Shown here: in pieces, positions 1-8,478 of the stretch
How the letters are laid out: every line of letters starts with the position of its first letter
How positions within the stretch are numbered: position 1 is the stretch's first letter
From: Rhodoplanes serenus
GTDB taxonomy: Bacteria; Pseudomonadota; Alphaproteobacteria; Rhizobiales; Xanthobacteraceae
Assembly (NCBI GenBank): GCA_009720755.1
Contig: WNKV01000012.1
Location: forward strand, 1-64,000
Direction: 5' to 3'
DNA: 64,000 bases
Translations under genes and position numbers: made by a program
The notes under the pieces: model-generated
Database searches by the model: none
Seen by the model: the letters and a program-made list of their open reading frames with translations, nothing else
What the model was told of the DNA's origin: nothing

Positions 1-132
1 GTCCGTCCGCTGTCGGCCGACGGCCGCTACGGTATTTTCTTCGGCGCCATCCAGATCGCTGCGATCGACTTGACGGCGCCCGAACCCGTCAGCCATGTCT
101 CCGAACAGGTGTTCACCATGTCCTCGGGCTGA
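1..132 (+). CDS. C-terminal fragment of an unidentified protein
   Basis: Frame 1 is open from the window edge to a TGA at 130-132 and gives a 43-residue tail that ends in FTMSSG. The fragment has normal high-GC third-position use and a natural stop, so it is probably the end of a real gene whose body lies upstream of the window. No family is recognisable from this piece. A cluster of palindromic intergenic repeats follows the stop, which fits a gene end. Confidence 0.5.
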   Translation, partial: VRPLSADGRYGIFFGAIQIAAIDLTAPEPVSHVSEQVFTMSSG

Positions 133-185
133 ACACTCGACCCGCGCATCCATCGCCTTCACCAAGAAACCATTGGTCGCAGAGA

Positions 186-213
186 GATGGATCGCCGGGT
201 CGAGCCCGGCGAT
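186..213. repeat. REP-like palindrome
   Basis: ATCGCCGGG at 191-199 and CCCGGCGAT at 205-213 form a perfect 9-bp stem around the loop TCGAG. Palindromes of this 'gatcgccgggtcgagcccggcgat' type are widely dispersed in intergenic DNA of Rhizobiales. The assignment to that repeat class is from general knowledge; the symmetry is seen directly. Confidence 0.6.
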
Positions 214-285
214 GACATCGGAGGGGGCGGCCGGCGTGTTTGCCCCTCACCGAAAGTCCGCAGCTTTCCGAGGTGTGTGCATGCC

Positions 286-372
286 CTAGCGCTTGCGGGG
301 AGAAAGCCTGCCCTCGGGCTTCGACCCGAGGGTCGACGCGCGGCGCGTCAGCGCCAAGAGCGCGGCGGGTGA
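286..372. repeat. Second REP-like intergenic repeat with two palindromes
   Basis: CCCTCGGG (311-318) pairs with CCCGAGGG (325-332) around CTTCGA. It is directly followed by GACGCG (335-340) paired with CGCGTC (344-349). The block sits between the upstream gene end and the 3' end of ppc. It looks like a compound palindromic intergenic repeat and may also help transcript termination from either side. The rest of 133-457 shows no gene. Confidence 0.5.
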
Positions 373-457
373 GGGGTTGAACATCATCCTTCGATGCTGA
401 CGCCCCTCACCATGGCTTGCATTGCTCGCCGACCCTCTCCGACCACCGAAAACAAGA

Positions 458-3208
458 TCAGCCCGTCGTCTTCTGGCCCATGGCGATGGCGTTGACGGTG
501 AGCAGCAGCGCATCGAGCACCGCCTCCTCACCGGAGGCCCGGTAGGCGCGCAGCAGCTCCACCTGGCGGGCGTGCAGCCATCCGAGGCCGCGGGCCCGCA
601 ACGCCAGTGTGCGCAGGAAGCGCGGCCGCCGCTCGGCGATCGGGGTCGGGAACAGCGCCGCGAGGGCGTCGCGGGTGCGGGCGTGCTCGGCGAGGATCAG
701 CCCCAGCATGCGCTCGCGCAGCGCCTCGTCTTCCACCAGCGAGCCGTACAGCCGCATGGTCTCCGGGCTCGCCATGGTCAGGCTCGCCTCGACGTTGAGC
801 AGCACATAGGCGAGGAAGCGCCACTCCGGCAGCGCCGTGCGCAGCGCCGCGAAGCCATCCGGCTTCTCGTCGCGCAGCCAGGCCAGCGCGCTGCCCACCC
901 CGTACCAGCCGGGCAGGTGGAAGCGGGCCTGGCTCCACGAGAACACCCACGGGATGGCGCGCAGGTCGGCGAGCGTGGCGCGGCCGCTGCGCCGCGGCGG
1001 GCGCGAGCCGATGCGGCTCTGCTCGATCGCGTCGATCGGGGTGGCGGCGCGGAAGAAGTCGACGAAGCCGTCGGCCTCCACCAGCGCCCGATAGGCCGCG
1101 AAGCTCCGCGTCACCACGTCGCCCCACAGGCCGCGCAGCGGATGTGGCTCGGCCGCTTCGGTGGCGTGCAGCAGCGAGGTGCGGGTGACGCCGGACAACA
1201 GGCGTTCGAGGTGGAAGGTCGCGGTGACGCGGTTGGCGTATTGCTGGGCGATCACCTCCCCCTGCTCGGTCACCCGCAGATGCCCCGTCAGGGTGCCGGC
1301 CGGCAGGGCATCGAGGAACGCATGGGTCGGTCCGGCGCCGCGCCCGATGGTGCCGCCGCGGCCGTGAAAGAAGGTGATGCGCACGCCGCGCGCGCGCCCC
1401 ACCCGGGCGAGGCGCTCCTGGGCGAGATGCAGGCCCCAGTGGCTGGCCAGGATGCCGCCGTCCTTGTTGCTGTCGCTGTAGCCGATCATCACCAGGCATT
1501 CGGGCTCGGCGGCGCCGTCGCGGCGGCGGACATGCTCCAGCGTGCGGCGGGTGATCGGGTGCGCCAGGAAGGCATCGAGGATGCGGTCGCAGGCGTCCAG
1601 ATCTGCGATGGTCTCGAACAGCGGCACCACCGGCAGGGCGCAGGCCGGCCCCTCCGGGGTGTCGATCAGCAGGCCGGCCTCGCGGGCCAGCAGATAGACG
1701 CCGAGCAGATCGGCGACGCCGCGCGTCATGCTGACGATCAGCGGACCGAGCCCGGCGGGGCCGTGGCTGGCCAGATGCGACCGCAGGACGCGAAAGACCT
1801 CGACCACCGCGGCGGCCTCGCCGTCGAGCGGCGTATGCCGCCCGGTGAACGGCCGCGGGCCGGCCAGCTCGGCGGCCAGGAAGGCGAGCTTCTCGGCCTC
1901 GCTCCACTCCGGATAGTCGGTGCGCGGGCAGCCGGCGGCGGTGAGCAGGCCGGCGATGGCGCGGTCGTGGAAGGCGCTGTTCTGGCGAATGTCCAGCCGC
2001 GCCAGATGGAAGCCGAACGCGCGGACGAGAGCCATCAGCGGCCGCACGTCGGCGCTCGCCACATGGGGAGCGCCGGCCTCGATCAGCGCGGCCTGGATGA
2101 CGGCGAGATCGTCGAGCAGCGCGGCGGCGGCCGGATAGGCGGCGGAGCCGCCGTCACGGGTGTCGGCGAGCCGCAGCAGCATCAGGTTGATCAACTGGCG
2201 CCACGCCTCGCCGCGATTGCGGTCGAGCGCCGCGGCGGCGCGCGTGCCGACGAGGGCCACGGTCGCCTCCAGGCGCTCGCGGAGCGCCGGCGGCACGGTC
2301 GCGGCGTCGGCGGCGAGGCTGATGCGGGCCGCGAGCCCGGCGAGGCGGCCGTGCAGCATGCGCAGCGCGCCCGTCCGCAGGCTCTCCAGCATGCCGCGGG
2401 TGACCGCGGCGGTGACGAACGGGTGGCCGTCGCGGTCGCCGCCCACCCAGGTGGCGAAGCCGAGGCGCGGCAGCGGCGGCGCCGCGGAGCCGAAGACGGA
2501 GCGCCACGCTTCCTGGAAGCGCAGGTCGAGCAGCTCGACGACGTCCGGGAACACCGTGTCCATGTAGTGCAGCACGGTGCGGATCTCGCTCGCGACGTCG
2601 GGCCGCTCCAGCATGATCTCGCCGGTGCGCCACAGCCGCTCCAGCGCGGCGGCGAGGCGGCGATCGTGGATGGCGTGCTCGATGTCGGTGAACGAGCGCG
2701 TCTCGTGCTCCAGCATGAGCAGATAGAGGGCGCGGTGATGCTCCAGCACGGTGGCGCGCTTGGCCTCGGTCGGGTGCGCGGTGAGCACCGGCTCGAAGGC
2801 CGCGGTCGCGAGGGTGCGGCGGACCGCCTGTTCGTCGTGGCCGCGGCCGATCAGGTCGTCGAGATCGTGGCGCCACAGGCCGGGCTCGTGCTCGTGGCGG
2901 CGGCCCTCGGCGCGGCGGCGCATCTGGTTGGTGGTGTTCTCCTCGACGATGTTGAGAAGCTGGAACGCGATGGACAGCGCCTGGCCGCGCGCCAGCGCGT
3001 CGGCGGTCGAGACCGTCGCGGCGGGCTCGGTGTCCGTCCTCGCGCCGGCAATGCCCGGCCCCTCGCCGGCAAAGCAGTCGCGCACGAAGTCGGCGACCTC
3101 CGGCCCCTCGCGGCTGCCGTCCACCACCCGGCAGAAGACGTCGAGCAGCCGGGTGAAGTCGGCCGACCACTTGGTGAAGGCGTCGTGCAGGTGAGCGGGT
3201 GCGGTCAT
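458..3208 (-). CDS. ppc: Phosphoenolpyruvate carboxylase
   Basis: Cytosolic enzyme that carboxylates PEP with bicarbonate to oxaloacetate (anaplerosis). At 916 residues it is near the family norm of 880-970. Visible motifs in order are VLTAHPTEA near residue 145 (catalytic His), VGGDRDGHP near 254, GYSDSNKDGG near 576 and FHGRGGTIGRG near 612 (the active-site loop). The C-terminus ends QKTTG, close to the usual N-TG end. The start is uncertain. ATG 3208 leaves little sequence before the conserved core; in-frame ATG 3235 and GTG 3298 would add 9 or 30 unconserved residues, and none has a strong Shine-Dalgarno. In an organism with the ethylmalonyl-CoA pathway this enzyme would link C3 and C4 pools. 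Confidence 0.95.
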   Translation of the reverse strand: MTAPAHLHDAFTKWSADFTRLLDVFCRVVDGSREGPEVADFVRDCFAGEGPGIAGARTDTEPAATVSTADALARGQALSIAFQLLNIVEENTTNQMRRRAEGRRHEHEPGLWRHDLDDLIGRGHDEQAVRRTLATAAFEPVLTAHPTEAKRATVLEHHRALYLLMLEHETRSFTDIEHAIHDRRLAAALERLWRTGEIMLERPDVASEIRTVLHYMDTVFPDVVELLDLRFQEAWRSVFGSAAPPLPRLGFATWVGGDRDGHPFVTAAVTRGMLESLRTGALRMLHGRLAGLAARISLAADAATVPPALRERLEATVALVGTRAAAALDRNRGEAWRQLINLMLLRLADTRDGGSAAYPAAAALLDDLAVIQAALIEAGAPHVASADVRPLMALVRAFGFHLARLDIRQNSAFHDRAIAGLLTAAGCPRTDYPEWSEAEKLAFLAAELAGPRPFTGRHTPLDGEAAAVVEVFRVLRSHLASHGPAGLGPLIVSMTRGVADLLGVYLLAREAGLLIDTPEGPACALPVVPLFETIADLDACDRILDAFLAHPITRRTLEHVRRRDGAAEPECLVMIGYSDSNKDGGILASHWGLHLAQERLARVGRARGVRITFFHGRGGTIGRGAGPTHAFLDALPAGTLTGHLRVTEQGEVIAQQYANRVTATFHLERLLSGVTRTSLLHATEAAEPHPLRGLWGDVVTRSFAAYRALVEADGFVDFFRAATPIDAIEQSRIGSRPPRRSGRATLADLRAIPWVFSWSQARFHLPGWYGVGSALAWLRDEKPDGFAALRTALPEWRFLAYVLLNVEASLTMASPETMRLYGSLVEDEALRERMLGLILAEHARTRDALAALFPTPIAERRPRFLRTLALRARGLGWLHARQVELLRAYRASGEEAVLDALLLTVNAIAMGQKTTG

Positions 3209-3414
3209 GGCGTTACGGTCATCTCGGGCAGTCATGGCACTGTGGTCGGATCGGTGCGGCGCGTGCGGCGAGCCGGCATCGGCGGCAAAGCGAGCCACGC
3301 CGTGCGGCTCACAAGACGCGAGCGGACGCGATCGCGACAGGCGCTCTATCGCCGCTGCGACGCGACGCAGCAGGATCGACCGCGGCGCCGTTGGGCGCCG
3401 CTCGCGGACAAGAA

Positions 3415-3443
3415 GGACGAACCGAATTGGTTTCGTCCGAAAC
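3415..3443. promoter_or_regulatory. Interrupted palindrome upstream of ppc
   Basis: GGACGAA (3415-3421) and TTCGTCC (3432-3438) are perfect inverted half-sites with 10 bp between them. A second overlapping palindrome, GTTTCG-TC-CGAAAC, lies at 3430-3443. The site lies between the ccrA terminator and ppc, upstream of ppc on its strand, so it is a candidate operator for ppc. The binding protein is unknown. Confidence 0.4.
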
Positions 3444-3448
3444 GAAAA

Positions 3449-3478
3449 GCGCCCCGGCGACGGGAGTCGCCGGAGCGC
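3449..3478 (-). terminator. Rho-independent terminator of ccrA
   Basis: Read on the minus strand, a 13-bp stem with one G-U type mismatch (arms 3466-3478 and 3449-3461, loop 3462-3465) is followed at once by TTTTCG. It begins 43 bp after the ccrA stop codon, so it should end the ccrA transcript before ppc. Confidence 0.75.
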
Positions 3479-3520
3479 AGGATGACGGGCGTCGCTCGCG
3501 ATGAAGGCGCGCGGGGCTGC

Positions 3521-4798
3521 TCAGCCGCCGACCGCCTCCAGCACGTCTTCGAAGGTCTTGAGCCCGCGCTGCGGGGCGTTGACCATCACGGCCATGTTGC
3601 CCGGCTTGTGCTGGTTCTGCCACATCATGTGATGGGCGAGGGGGATGTCGGCCCAGGAAAACACCTCGCTCATGCACGGATCGATGCGGTGATCCAGCAC
3701 GAACTGGTTCGCCTGCGAGGCCTGCTTGAGATGGGCGAAGTGCGAGCCCTGGACGCGCTTCTGCCGCATCCACACATAGCGGGCGTCGAAGGTGATGTTG
3801 AAGCCCGTGGTGCCGGCGCAGAACACCACCATGCCGCCGCGCTTCACCACCAGGCAGGACACCGGGAAGGTCGACTCGCCCGGATGCTCGAAGACGATGT
3901 CGACGTCCTTCTTGCCGGTGATCTCCCAGATCGCCTTGCCGAACTTGCGGGCCTCCTTGACCCACGCCGTGTATTCCGGCGTGTTGACCTGCGGCATCTG
4001 GCCCCAGCACTTGAAGTCCTTGCGGTTGATCACGCCCTTGGCACCGAGGTCGAGCACGTATTGGCGCTTCGACTCGTCCGAGATGATGCCGATGGCGTTG
4101 GCGCCGGCCGCCGCGCAGATCTGCACGCCGAACACGCCGAGGCCGCCGGAGGCGCCCCACACCAGCACGTTGTCGCCCGGCTTCAGGGTGTGCGGCGGAT
4201 GGCCGAACAGCATGCGATAGGCGGTGGCGAGCGTCAGCGTGTAGCAGGCCGCCTCCTCCCAGGTGAGATGGTCGGGCTTCTTGAGGAGCTGGCGCGACTG
4301 GACGCGGCAGAACTGCGCGAACGAGCCGTCCGGCGTCTCGTAGCCCCAGATGCGCTGCGACGGCGAGAACATCGGGTCGCCACCGTTGCACTCCTCGTCG
4401 TCGCCGTCGTCCTGGTTACAGTGGACGATCACCTCGTCGCCGACCTTCCAGCGGTGCACCTTGCTGCCCACCGCCCAGACGATGCCGGAGGCATCCGAGC
4501 CGGCGACATGGAAGGACGAGTCGTGGCCGTCGAACGGCGAGATCGGCTGGCCGAGCGCCGCCCAGATGCCGTTGTAGTTGACGCCACCCGCCATGACGTG
4601 GACCAGCACGTCCTCGTCGCCGAGCTCCCAGGTGGGCACCACCTCGATCTGCATGGCGCTCTGCGGCGGGCCGTGACGCTCGCGCCGGATCGCCCACGCA
4701 TACATCTTGGCCGGCACATGGCCGAGCGGCGGAATCTCTCCGATTTCATAAAGGTCTTTGGGCTCGGTCGATGATCTGAGCTGGGTCACGGCCGACAT
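3521..4798 (-). CDS. ccrA: Crotonyl-CoA carboxylase/reductase
   Basis: NADPH-dependent reductive carboxylation of crotonyl-CoA to (2S)-ethylmalonyl-CoA, the committing step of the ethylmalonyl-CoA pathway. The 425 residues match the Ccr family. It is a zinc-independent MDR protein: GGVNYNGIW near residue 72 carries the Asn of the CO2 pocket known in this family, GYETPDGSFAQF holds the Phe/Tyr-Glu region, WGASGGLGVFG near 208 is the nucleotide-binding loop, and GSHFAH carries the His of the CO2 site. The start is ATG 4798 rather than the in-frame codon at 4849, because GGAGGA sits 4 bp upstream of 4798. A terminator follows. The mutase acting two steps later (ecm) is 3.7 kb away on the other strand. 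Confidence 0.95.
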   Translation of the reverse strand: MSAVTQLRSSTEPKDLYEIGEIPPLGHVPAKMYAWAIRRERHGPPQSAMQIEVVPTWELGDEDVLVHVMAGGVNYNGIWAALGQPISPFDGHDSSFHVAGSDASGIVWAVGSKVHRWKVGDEVIVHCNQDDGDDEECNGGDPMFSPSQRIWGYETPDGSFAQFCRVQSRQLLKKPDHLTWEEAACYTLTLATAYRMLFGHPPHTLKPGDNVLVWGASGGLGVFGVQICAAAGANAIGIISDESKRQYVLDLGAKGVINRKDFKCWGQMPQVNTPEYTAWVKEARKFGKAIWEITGKKDVDIVFEHPGESTFPVSCLVVKRGGMVVFCAGTTGFNITFDARYVWMRQKRVQGSHFAHLKQASQANQFVLDHRIDPCMSEVFSWADIPLAHHMMWQNQHKPGNMAVMVNAPQRGLKTFEDVLEAVGG

Positions 4799-5001
4799 GG
4801 GATTCCTCCGCCGGTCAAAAAAGAGCTGCTTGTTGTCCGCGTGAGCCACGAGTGTGCATCAGGCGATTTCGCGCCGCAACAAGTACCACGGTCGCAGGGG
4901 TGGAGGAGCCCTTAAGGCTTCGTCAATTCGGAGGGGGGATTGATCGGCGCGGCGCGTCGCGCGCGCTGCCGACGAGGGGAGCCGACCGAGTGGGGTCGTC
5001 A

Positions 5002-5269
5002 GAGCCCGTTTGGAAACTCGGACGGAGGTTGCGTCGCAATGCGAACAGCCGGAGGCCAGGAGAGAAGCGACGCCGATATCGGGGATATCGGCGAGATTCT
5101 CGACGCCGCGGCCGGCGTTCGCATCGCGACCCGGAGGGCCGGGCCGCTTTCGGCCGCCCGGTGCGTCGCCGATCTCGACCGTACTCCCTGGTACGCCCTT
5201 CGATCGGCTCCTGCCGGATCGGCCGGAATCGGCTCCGGCGCAGCCCCGTCGGAGTTTCCAAACGGGCTC
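5002..5269 (+). mobile_element. 268-bp MITE-like element, copy 1
   Basis: The ends are perfect 18-bp inverted repeats (GAGCCCGTTTGGAAACTC and its complement), extended by a further similar stretch. The trinucleotide TCA flanks it on both sides (4999-5001 and 5270-5272), a TNA target duplication. The inside has no transposase, and holds a hairpin of GCCGATATC/GATATCGGC at 5072-5092. It matches copy 2 at 35144 in 266 of 268 positions (differences at 5211 and 5226). Ends of this kind with TNA targets are known for IS5-family groups; that assignment is inference. The right end lies 17 bp before the start codon of the next gene. Confidence 0.9.
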
Positions 5270-5286
5270 TCAGATGGGAGCCACGG

Positions 5287-6519
5287 GTGACCGCGCCGGC
5301 CTCGATCGTCCAGAGCCTCCGTGACGGCACGCCCCGCTCCCACGTCGCCGGTGGGCCGCAGGGCGGCGAGGCGCTGCGGCTCGTCTGCTTCGCTCTCGTG
5401 GTGGCGCATGTCACCTATCTGGCCGTCGTCGGGCTCTCCGGCGACTGGATCGTCGACGCCACCGGACATCCCGTTCACACCGATTTCGTGATGGTCTACG
5501 CGGCCGGCAAGCTGGCGCTCGCGGGCGATCCGGCCGCCGCCTGGGACTGGACCGCCCACCGCACCGCCGAGGACCTGGTGCTCGGCCGCGCCGTGCCGGC
5601 CTATTACGGCTGGCACTATCCGCCGCCGTTCCTGATGGTCGCCGCCGTCCTGGCGACGCTGCCCTACGGGGCCGCCTTCGTGAGCTGGATGGCGGTGACG
5701 CTGCCGCTTTATGTCGCGGCCTTGCGGGCGATCGTCGGCGATCGGATCGGCTGGCTCGCGGCCGGCGCCGTCCCGGTGCTGCTCCCCAACCTGATCCCGG
5801 GCCAGAACGGGTTTCTCACTGCGGCGCTGGTCGGCGGCACGTTGCTGTGGCTCGGGCGACATCCGGTCGCGGCCGGCGTCTGCCTCGGGCTCCTCACCTA
5901 CAAGCCGCAATACGGCGTGCTGTTTCCGCTGATCCTGCTGGTCGATCGGCGGTGGACCGTGATCGCGGCCGCGACCGTGACGGCGCTGGCGCTCGGCGTC
6001 GCCACGCTGATGGTGTTCGGCGTCGGGGCCTGGGCGGCCTTCCTGCACTGGCTGCCACTGACGGCGCACGCGCTGCTGTCAAGCTCCGACGCTGCGTTCG
6101 AGAAATTCCAGAGCGTGTTCGCCCTGGTGCGGCTCCTCGGCGGCGGCGCGCAAGTCGCCTGGGCGGTCCAGTTGGTCGTGGCGGGGACGACGGCCGTCCT
6201 GCTTTGCCTAGTTTGGCGAAATGAGAAAATTTCGCACGACATGAAGGCGGCTGCGACCGCGGCCGGCGTGCTGCTCGCCACGCCCTATGTGTATCTGTAC
6301 GACCTCACCGTGCTCGCCGTGGCGCTGGCCTTCCTGCTGCGCCGGGCGCTGGCCGGCGGATTCCTCCCCGGGGAGCGGCCGGCGCTGGCGCTGCTCGTCG
6401 CCCTGTTCGTCGTGGTGCCGGTGCTCGGCCTGCCGGTGGGCCTGCCCGGCATCGTGATCACGCTGGCCCTCGTCGGCCGCCGCATGCGGGTCGAGTGCCG
6501 CGCCGAGCGCCCCGCATGA
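5287..6519 (+). CDS. GT87/DUF2029-like integral membrane glycosyltransferase (first of pair)
   Basis: 410 residues with about 10 hydrophobic segments. It resembles DUF2029/GT87 polyprenyl-phosphate-mannose-dependent transferases: an early acidic motif TDFVMVYAAG near residue 65 (the conserved Asp of GT-C enzymes), then GWHYPPPFLM, PGQNGFLTAAL and LLTYKPQYG. GTG 5287 is chosen because GGGAG lies just upstream, and because longer in-frame starts would run through the inserted 268-bp element. The gene overlaps the next by ATGA (stop/start), so the two are translationally coupled. The sugar acceptor is unknown. The leader was probably altered by the element insertion. Confidence 0.8.
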   Translation: MTAPASIVQSLRDGTPRSHVAGGPQGGEALRLVCFALVVAHVTYLAVVGLSGDWIVDATGHPVHTDFVMVYAAGKLALAGDPAAAWDWTAHRTAEDLVLGRAVPAYYGWHYPPPFLMVAAVLATLPYGAAFVSWMAVTLPLYVAALRAIVGDRIGWLAAGAVPVLLPNLIPGQNGFLTAALVGGTLLWLGRHPVAAGVCLGLLTYKPQYGVLFPLILLVDRRWTVIAAATVTALALGVATLMVFGVGAWAAFLHWLPLTAHALLSSSDAAFEKFQSVFALVRLLGGGAQVAWAVQLVVAGTTAVLLCLVWRNEKISHDMKAAATAAGVLLATPYVYLYDLTVLAVALAFLLRRALAGGFLPGERPALALLVALFVVVPVLGLPVGLPGIVITLALVGRRMRVECRAERPA

Positions 6520-7730
6520 GCGGCGTGGCCATCCCGGGTGGCGTCCCCGCGCCGCCGTTGTCGCCCGCCGCGGCGCGGCTCGAAGCCATCGGACTGATGC
6601 TGTCGCTCGCCGGGCTCGTGTTCCTGGCCGCCGCCGCGGTGCAGGGGGCGTGGCTGATCGGCAGCGACGGCCGCCCCTATGCCATCGATTTCGTCAATCT
6701 CTACGCGGCCGGCCGGCTGGTGCTGGAGGGGCGGGCCGCCGACGCCTATGATTGGGCGGCGCACGGGCAGGCCGAGGCGGCGGCGGTCGGCTACGACTTC
6801 GGCGGTTATTATAACTGGCCGTATCCGCCGACTTTCCTGTTCGCGGTGGCGCCGTTCGCGCTTCTGCCCTTCGTGCCGGCGCTGTTCGCCTGGATCGCCG
6901 TCACCCTGCCGCTGTACGTCGTCGCCATCGCGTCGATCCTCGGCCGCCGGCCCGGCCTGGCGCTCGCCTGCGCGTTCCCGGCGGTGCCGTGGACCATCTC
7001 GGTCGGCCAGAACGGCTTCCTCACCGCGGCGCTGGTGGGCGGCACGCTGGCGGCATGGCGGCGCTACCCGGTGCTGGCCGGGGTGCTGCTCGGCGGGCTG
7101 ACCTACAAGCCGCATTTCGGCATCCTGTTTCCGGTGGCGCTGATCGCCGCCGGCCGCTGGCGCACCATCGCGGCGGCGGCCGTCACGGCGCTGCTGCTGG
7201 CAGTGGCCGCGGGCGCCGCCTTCGGGCTGGAGAGCTGGGCCGCCTTCGTCCGCTCGGTCGCCACCACGGGCGACCTCGTCTTCGCCGAGGGGCGCGCCGG
7301 AATCGCCAAGCAGCACAGCCTGCTCGGTCTGGTGCGCTGGCTCGGCGGCCCGCTGGCGCTGGGCTGGACCCTGCAAGGGCTGCTGATCGCCGCCGCTGCC
7401 GTCTGGATCGCCAGGCTGTGGCGGGGGCCGGCGTGCTTCGAGGTGAAAGCCGCCGGGCTCGGCGCCGCCGTGCTGCTCGCCACGCCCTATCTCTACATCT
7501 ACGATTTCCCGGTGCTGGCGGTGCCGATGGCGTTCCTGATCCGGCTCGGCCTCGCCGACGGGTTCCGGCGCGGCGAGGCGGCGGCGCTGACGCTGGCCGC
7601 CGTGCTGGTGTTCCTGTTCCCCTTCGTGGCGGTGCCGACCGGGCTGTTCGCGACCCTGATCGTGGCGCTCGTGGCGGCGCGTCGTGCCGCTACGCCGGAA
7701 TCGGCCGACCAGCCGGCCGGCGGCCATTAG
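6516..7730 (+). CDS. GT87/DUF2029-like integral membrane glycosyltransferase (second of pair)
   Basis: 404-residue paralogue of the preceding gene with the same order of motifs: AIDFVNLYAAG, NWPYPPTFLF, VGQNGFLTAALVGGTL, GLTYKPHFG and TPYLYIYDF. The start ATG 6516 overlaps the previous stop in ATGA, which is typical of translational coupling; the upstream in-frame ATG at 6495 would lengthen the overlap without benefit. The tandem arrangement suggests a duplication followed by divergence, perhaps giving two subunits or two sugar specificities for a cell-envelope glycan. The exact reaction cannot be told from sequence. Confidence 0.8.
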   Translation: MSGVAIPGGVPAPPLSPAAARLEAIGLMLSLAGLVFLAAAAVQGAWLIGSDGRPYAIDFVNLYAAGRLVLEGRAADAYDWAAHGQAEAAAVGYDFGGYYNWPYPPTFLFAVAPFALLPFVPALFAWIAVTLPLYVVAIASILGRRPGLALACAFPAVPWTISVGQNGFLTAALVGGTLAAWRRYPVLAGVLLGGLTYKPHFGILFPVALIAAGRWRTIAAAAVTALLLAVAAGAAFGLESWAAFVRSVATTGDLVFAEGRAGIAKQHSLLGLVRWLGGPLALGWTLQGLLIAAAAVWIARLWRGPACFEVKAAGLGAAVLLATPYLYIYDFPVLAVPMAFLIRLGLADGFRRGEAAALTLAAVLVFLFPFVAVPTGLFATLIVALVAARRAATPESADQPAGGH

Positions 7731-7934
7731 CCGAATTGCCGCGGAAATTCCCCGAAGGACCGGGCTGACAAGCCCGCCGCGCTCGCGTTATGCTGCATCC
7801 CGCAGTGCGAAAGGCGCGTTTCGCGAAGGCTGGTTTGCGGCCGTCGCGATGGTGGGAGCTTCCATCGGCGTGCCGTCGCAATCCCGTTCGGTCATCCGGA
7901 CGCTGCGAACGGGCTGCTGCCACCGGGATGGAGC

Positions 7935-8183
7935 ATGGTCGTGTCCTTGCTGATCTGGCTGATCGTCGGAGCCTTGGCGGGCTGGCTCGCCGGCAAGCTG
8001 GTGCACGGGGCCGGCTTCGGCCTGATCGGCAATATCGGGGTCGGCATCGTCGGTGCCGCCATCGCGGGCTTCCTGCTGCCGCGGCTCGGCGTCGTGCCGG
8101 GCGGCGGCTTCGTCTGGGCGGTGGTCCACGCGGCCATCGGCGCCGTCATTCTGCTGGTCGTGGTCGGGCTCGTCCGTCGCTAG
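7935..8183 (+). CDS. GlsB/YeaQ/YmgE family small membrane protein
   Basis: 82 residues, almost entirely hydrophobic, with three predicted membrane segments and the family pattern WLIVGALAGWLAGKLV at the start and GNIGVGIVGAAIAGFLLP in the middle. Members (also called transglycosylase-associated proteins) are often stress-induced, but no biochemical function is established. The gene stands alone. A G-rich GGGATGGAG stretch precedes the ATG. Confidence 0.85.
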   Translation: MVVSLLIWLIVGALAGWLAGKLVHGAGFGLIGNIGVGIVGAAIAGFLLPRLGVVPGGGFVWAVVHAAIGAVILLVVVGLVRR

Positions 8184-8443
8184 CGCGTTGTCCGGCGAAG
8201 CGGGACCCCCTGGTCCTCCGTCGGAAATGCGGTCGTGCGAGGACGTCCGGAGCGGCGTTCGATCCACCCGGACCGGACTGCGCTCCCGGACGCCGCCCGA
8301 ACAAGAAGGCGTGAGGCCGGTGCGCCGCGGGCGCGGCACGGTCGGCCGACCCGCCCTGGTGATTGCGAGACCGGAGGTCGACCGGGCCGGCAGGCCCGGC
8401 GGCGCTCGGGTCTCCGATCCGGACCCGTGCGGTCCGGAATTTT

Positions 8444-8470
8444 TTGACAGTACTTCTCAGTTTGGGGAAA
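8444..8470 (+). promoter_or_regulatory. Putative promoter element before ecm
   Basis: A TTGACA -35 hexamer is present at 8444-8449 within a short T-rich run. No good -10 follows at 17 bp (GAAACG), so an activator may be needed, or the match may be chance. The rest of 8184-8443 shows nothing recognisable. Confidence 0.3.
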
Positions 8471-8478
8471 CGCCCGCG

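Noticed and set aside
422..4774. A 1450-codon open frame on the + strand over ppc and ccrA
   Set aside because: It is antisense to two certain enzymes with intact active sites. Long antisense frames are expected at 70% GC when third positions are G/C, and its translation is Arg/Gly/Ala/His-rich low-complexity sequence with no domain.
4852..5286. N-terminal extension of the first GT87-like gene through the inserted element
   Set aside because: The extension is the translation of the MITE and of AT-poor leader DNA and is not part of the family. The frame is open only by chance; GTG 5287 has the ribosome binding site.
8444..8478. Cobalamin riboswitch before the B12-dependent ecm
   Set aside because: No B12-box-like sequence or multi-stem layout was seen in 8184-8478, and B12-using enzymes are not often controlled this way.
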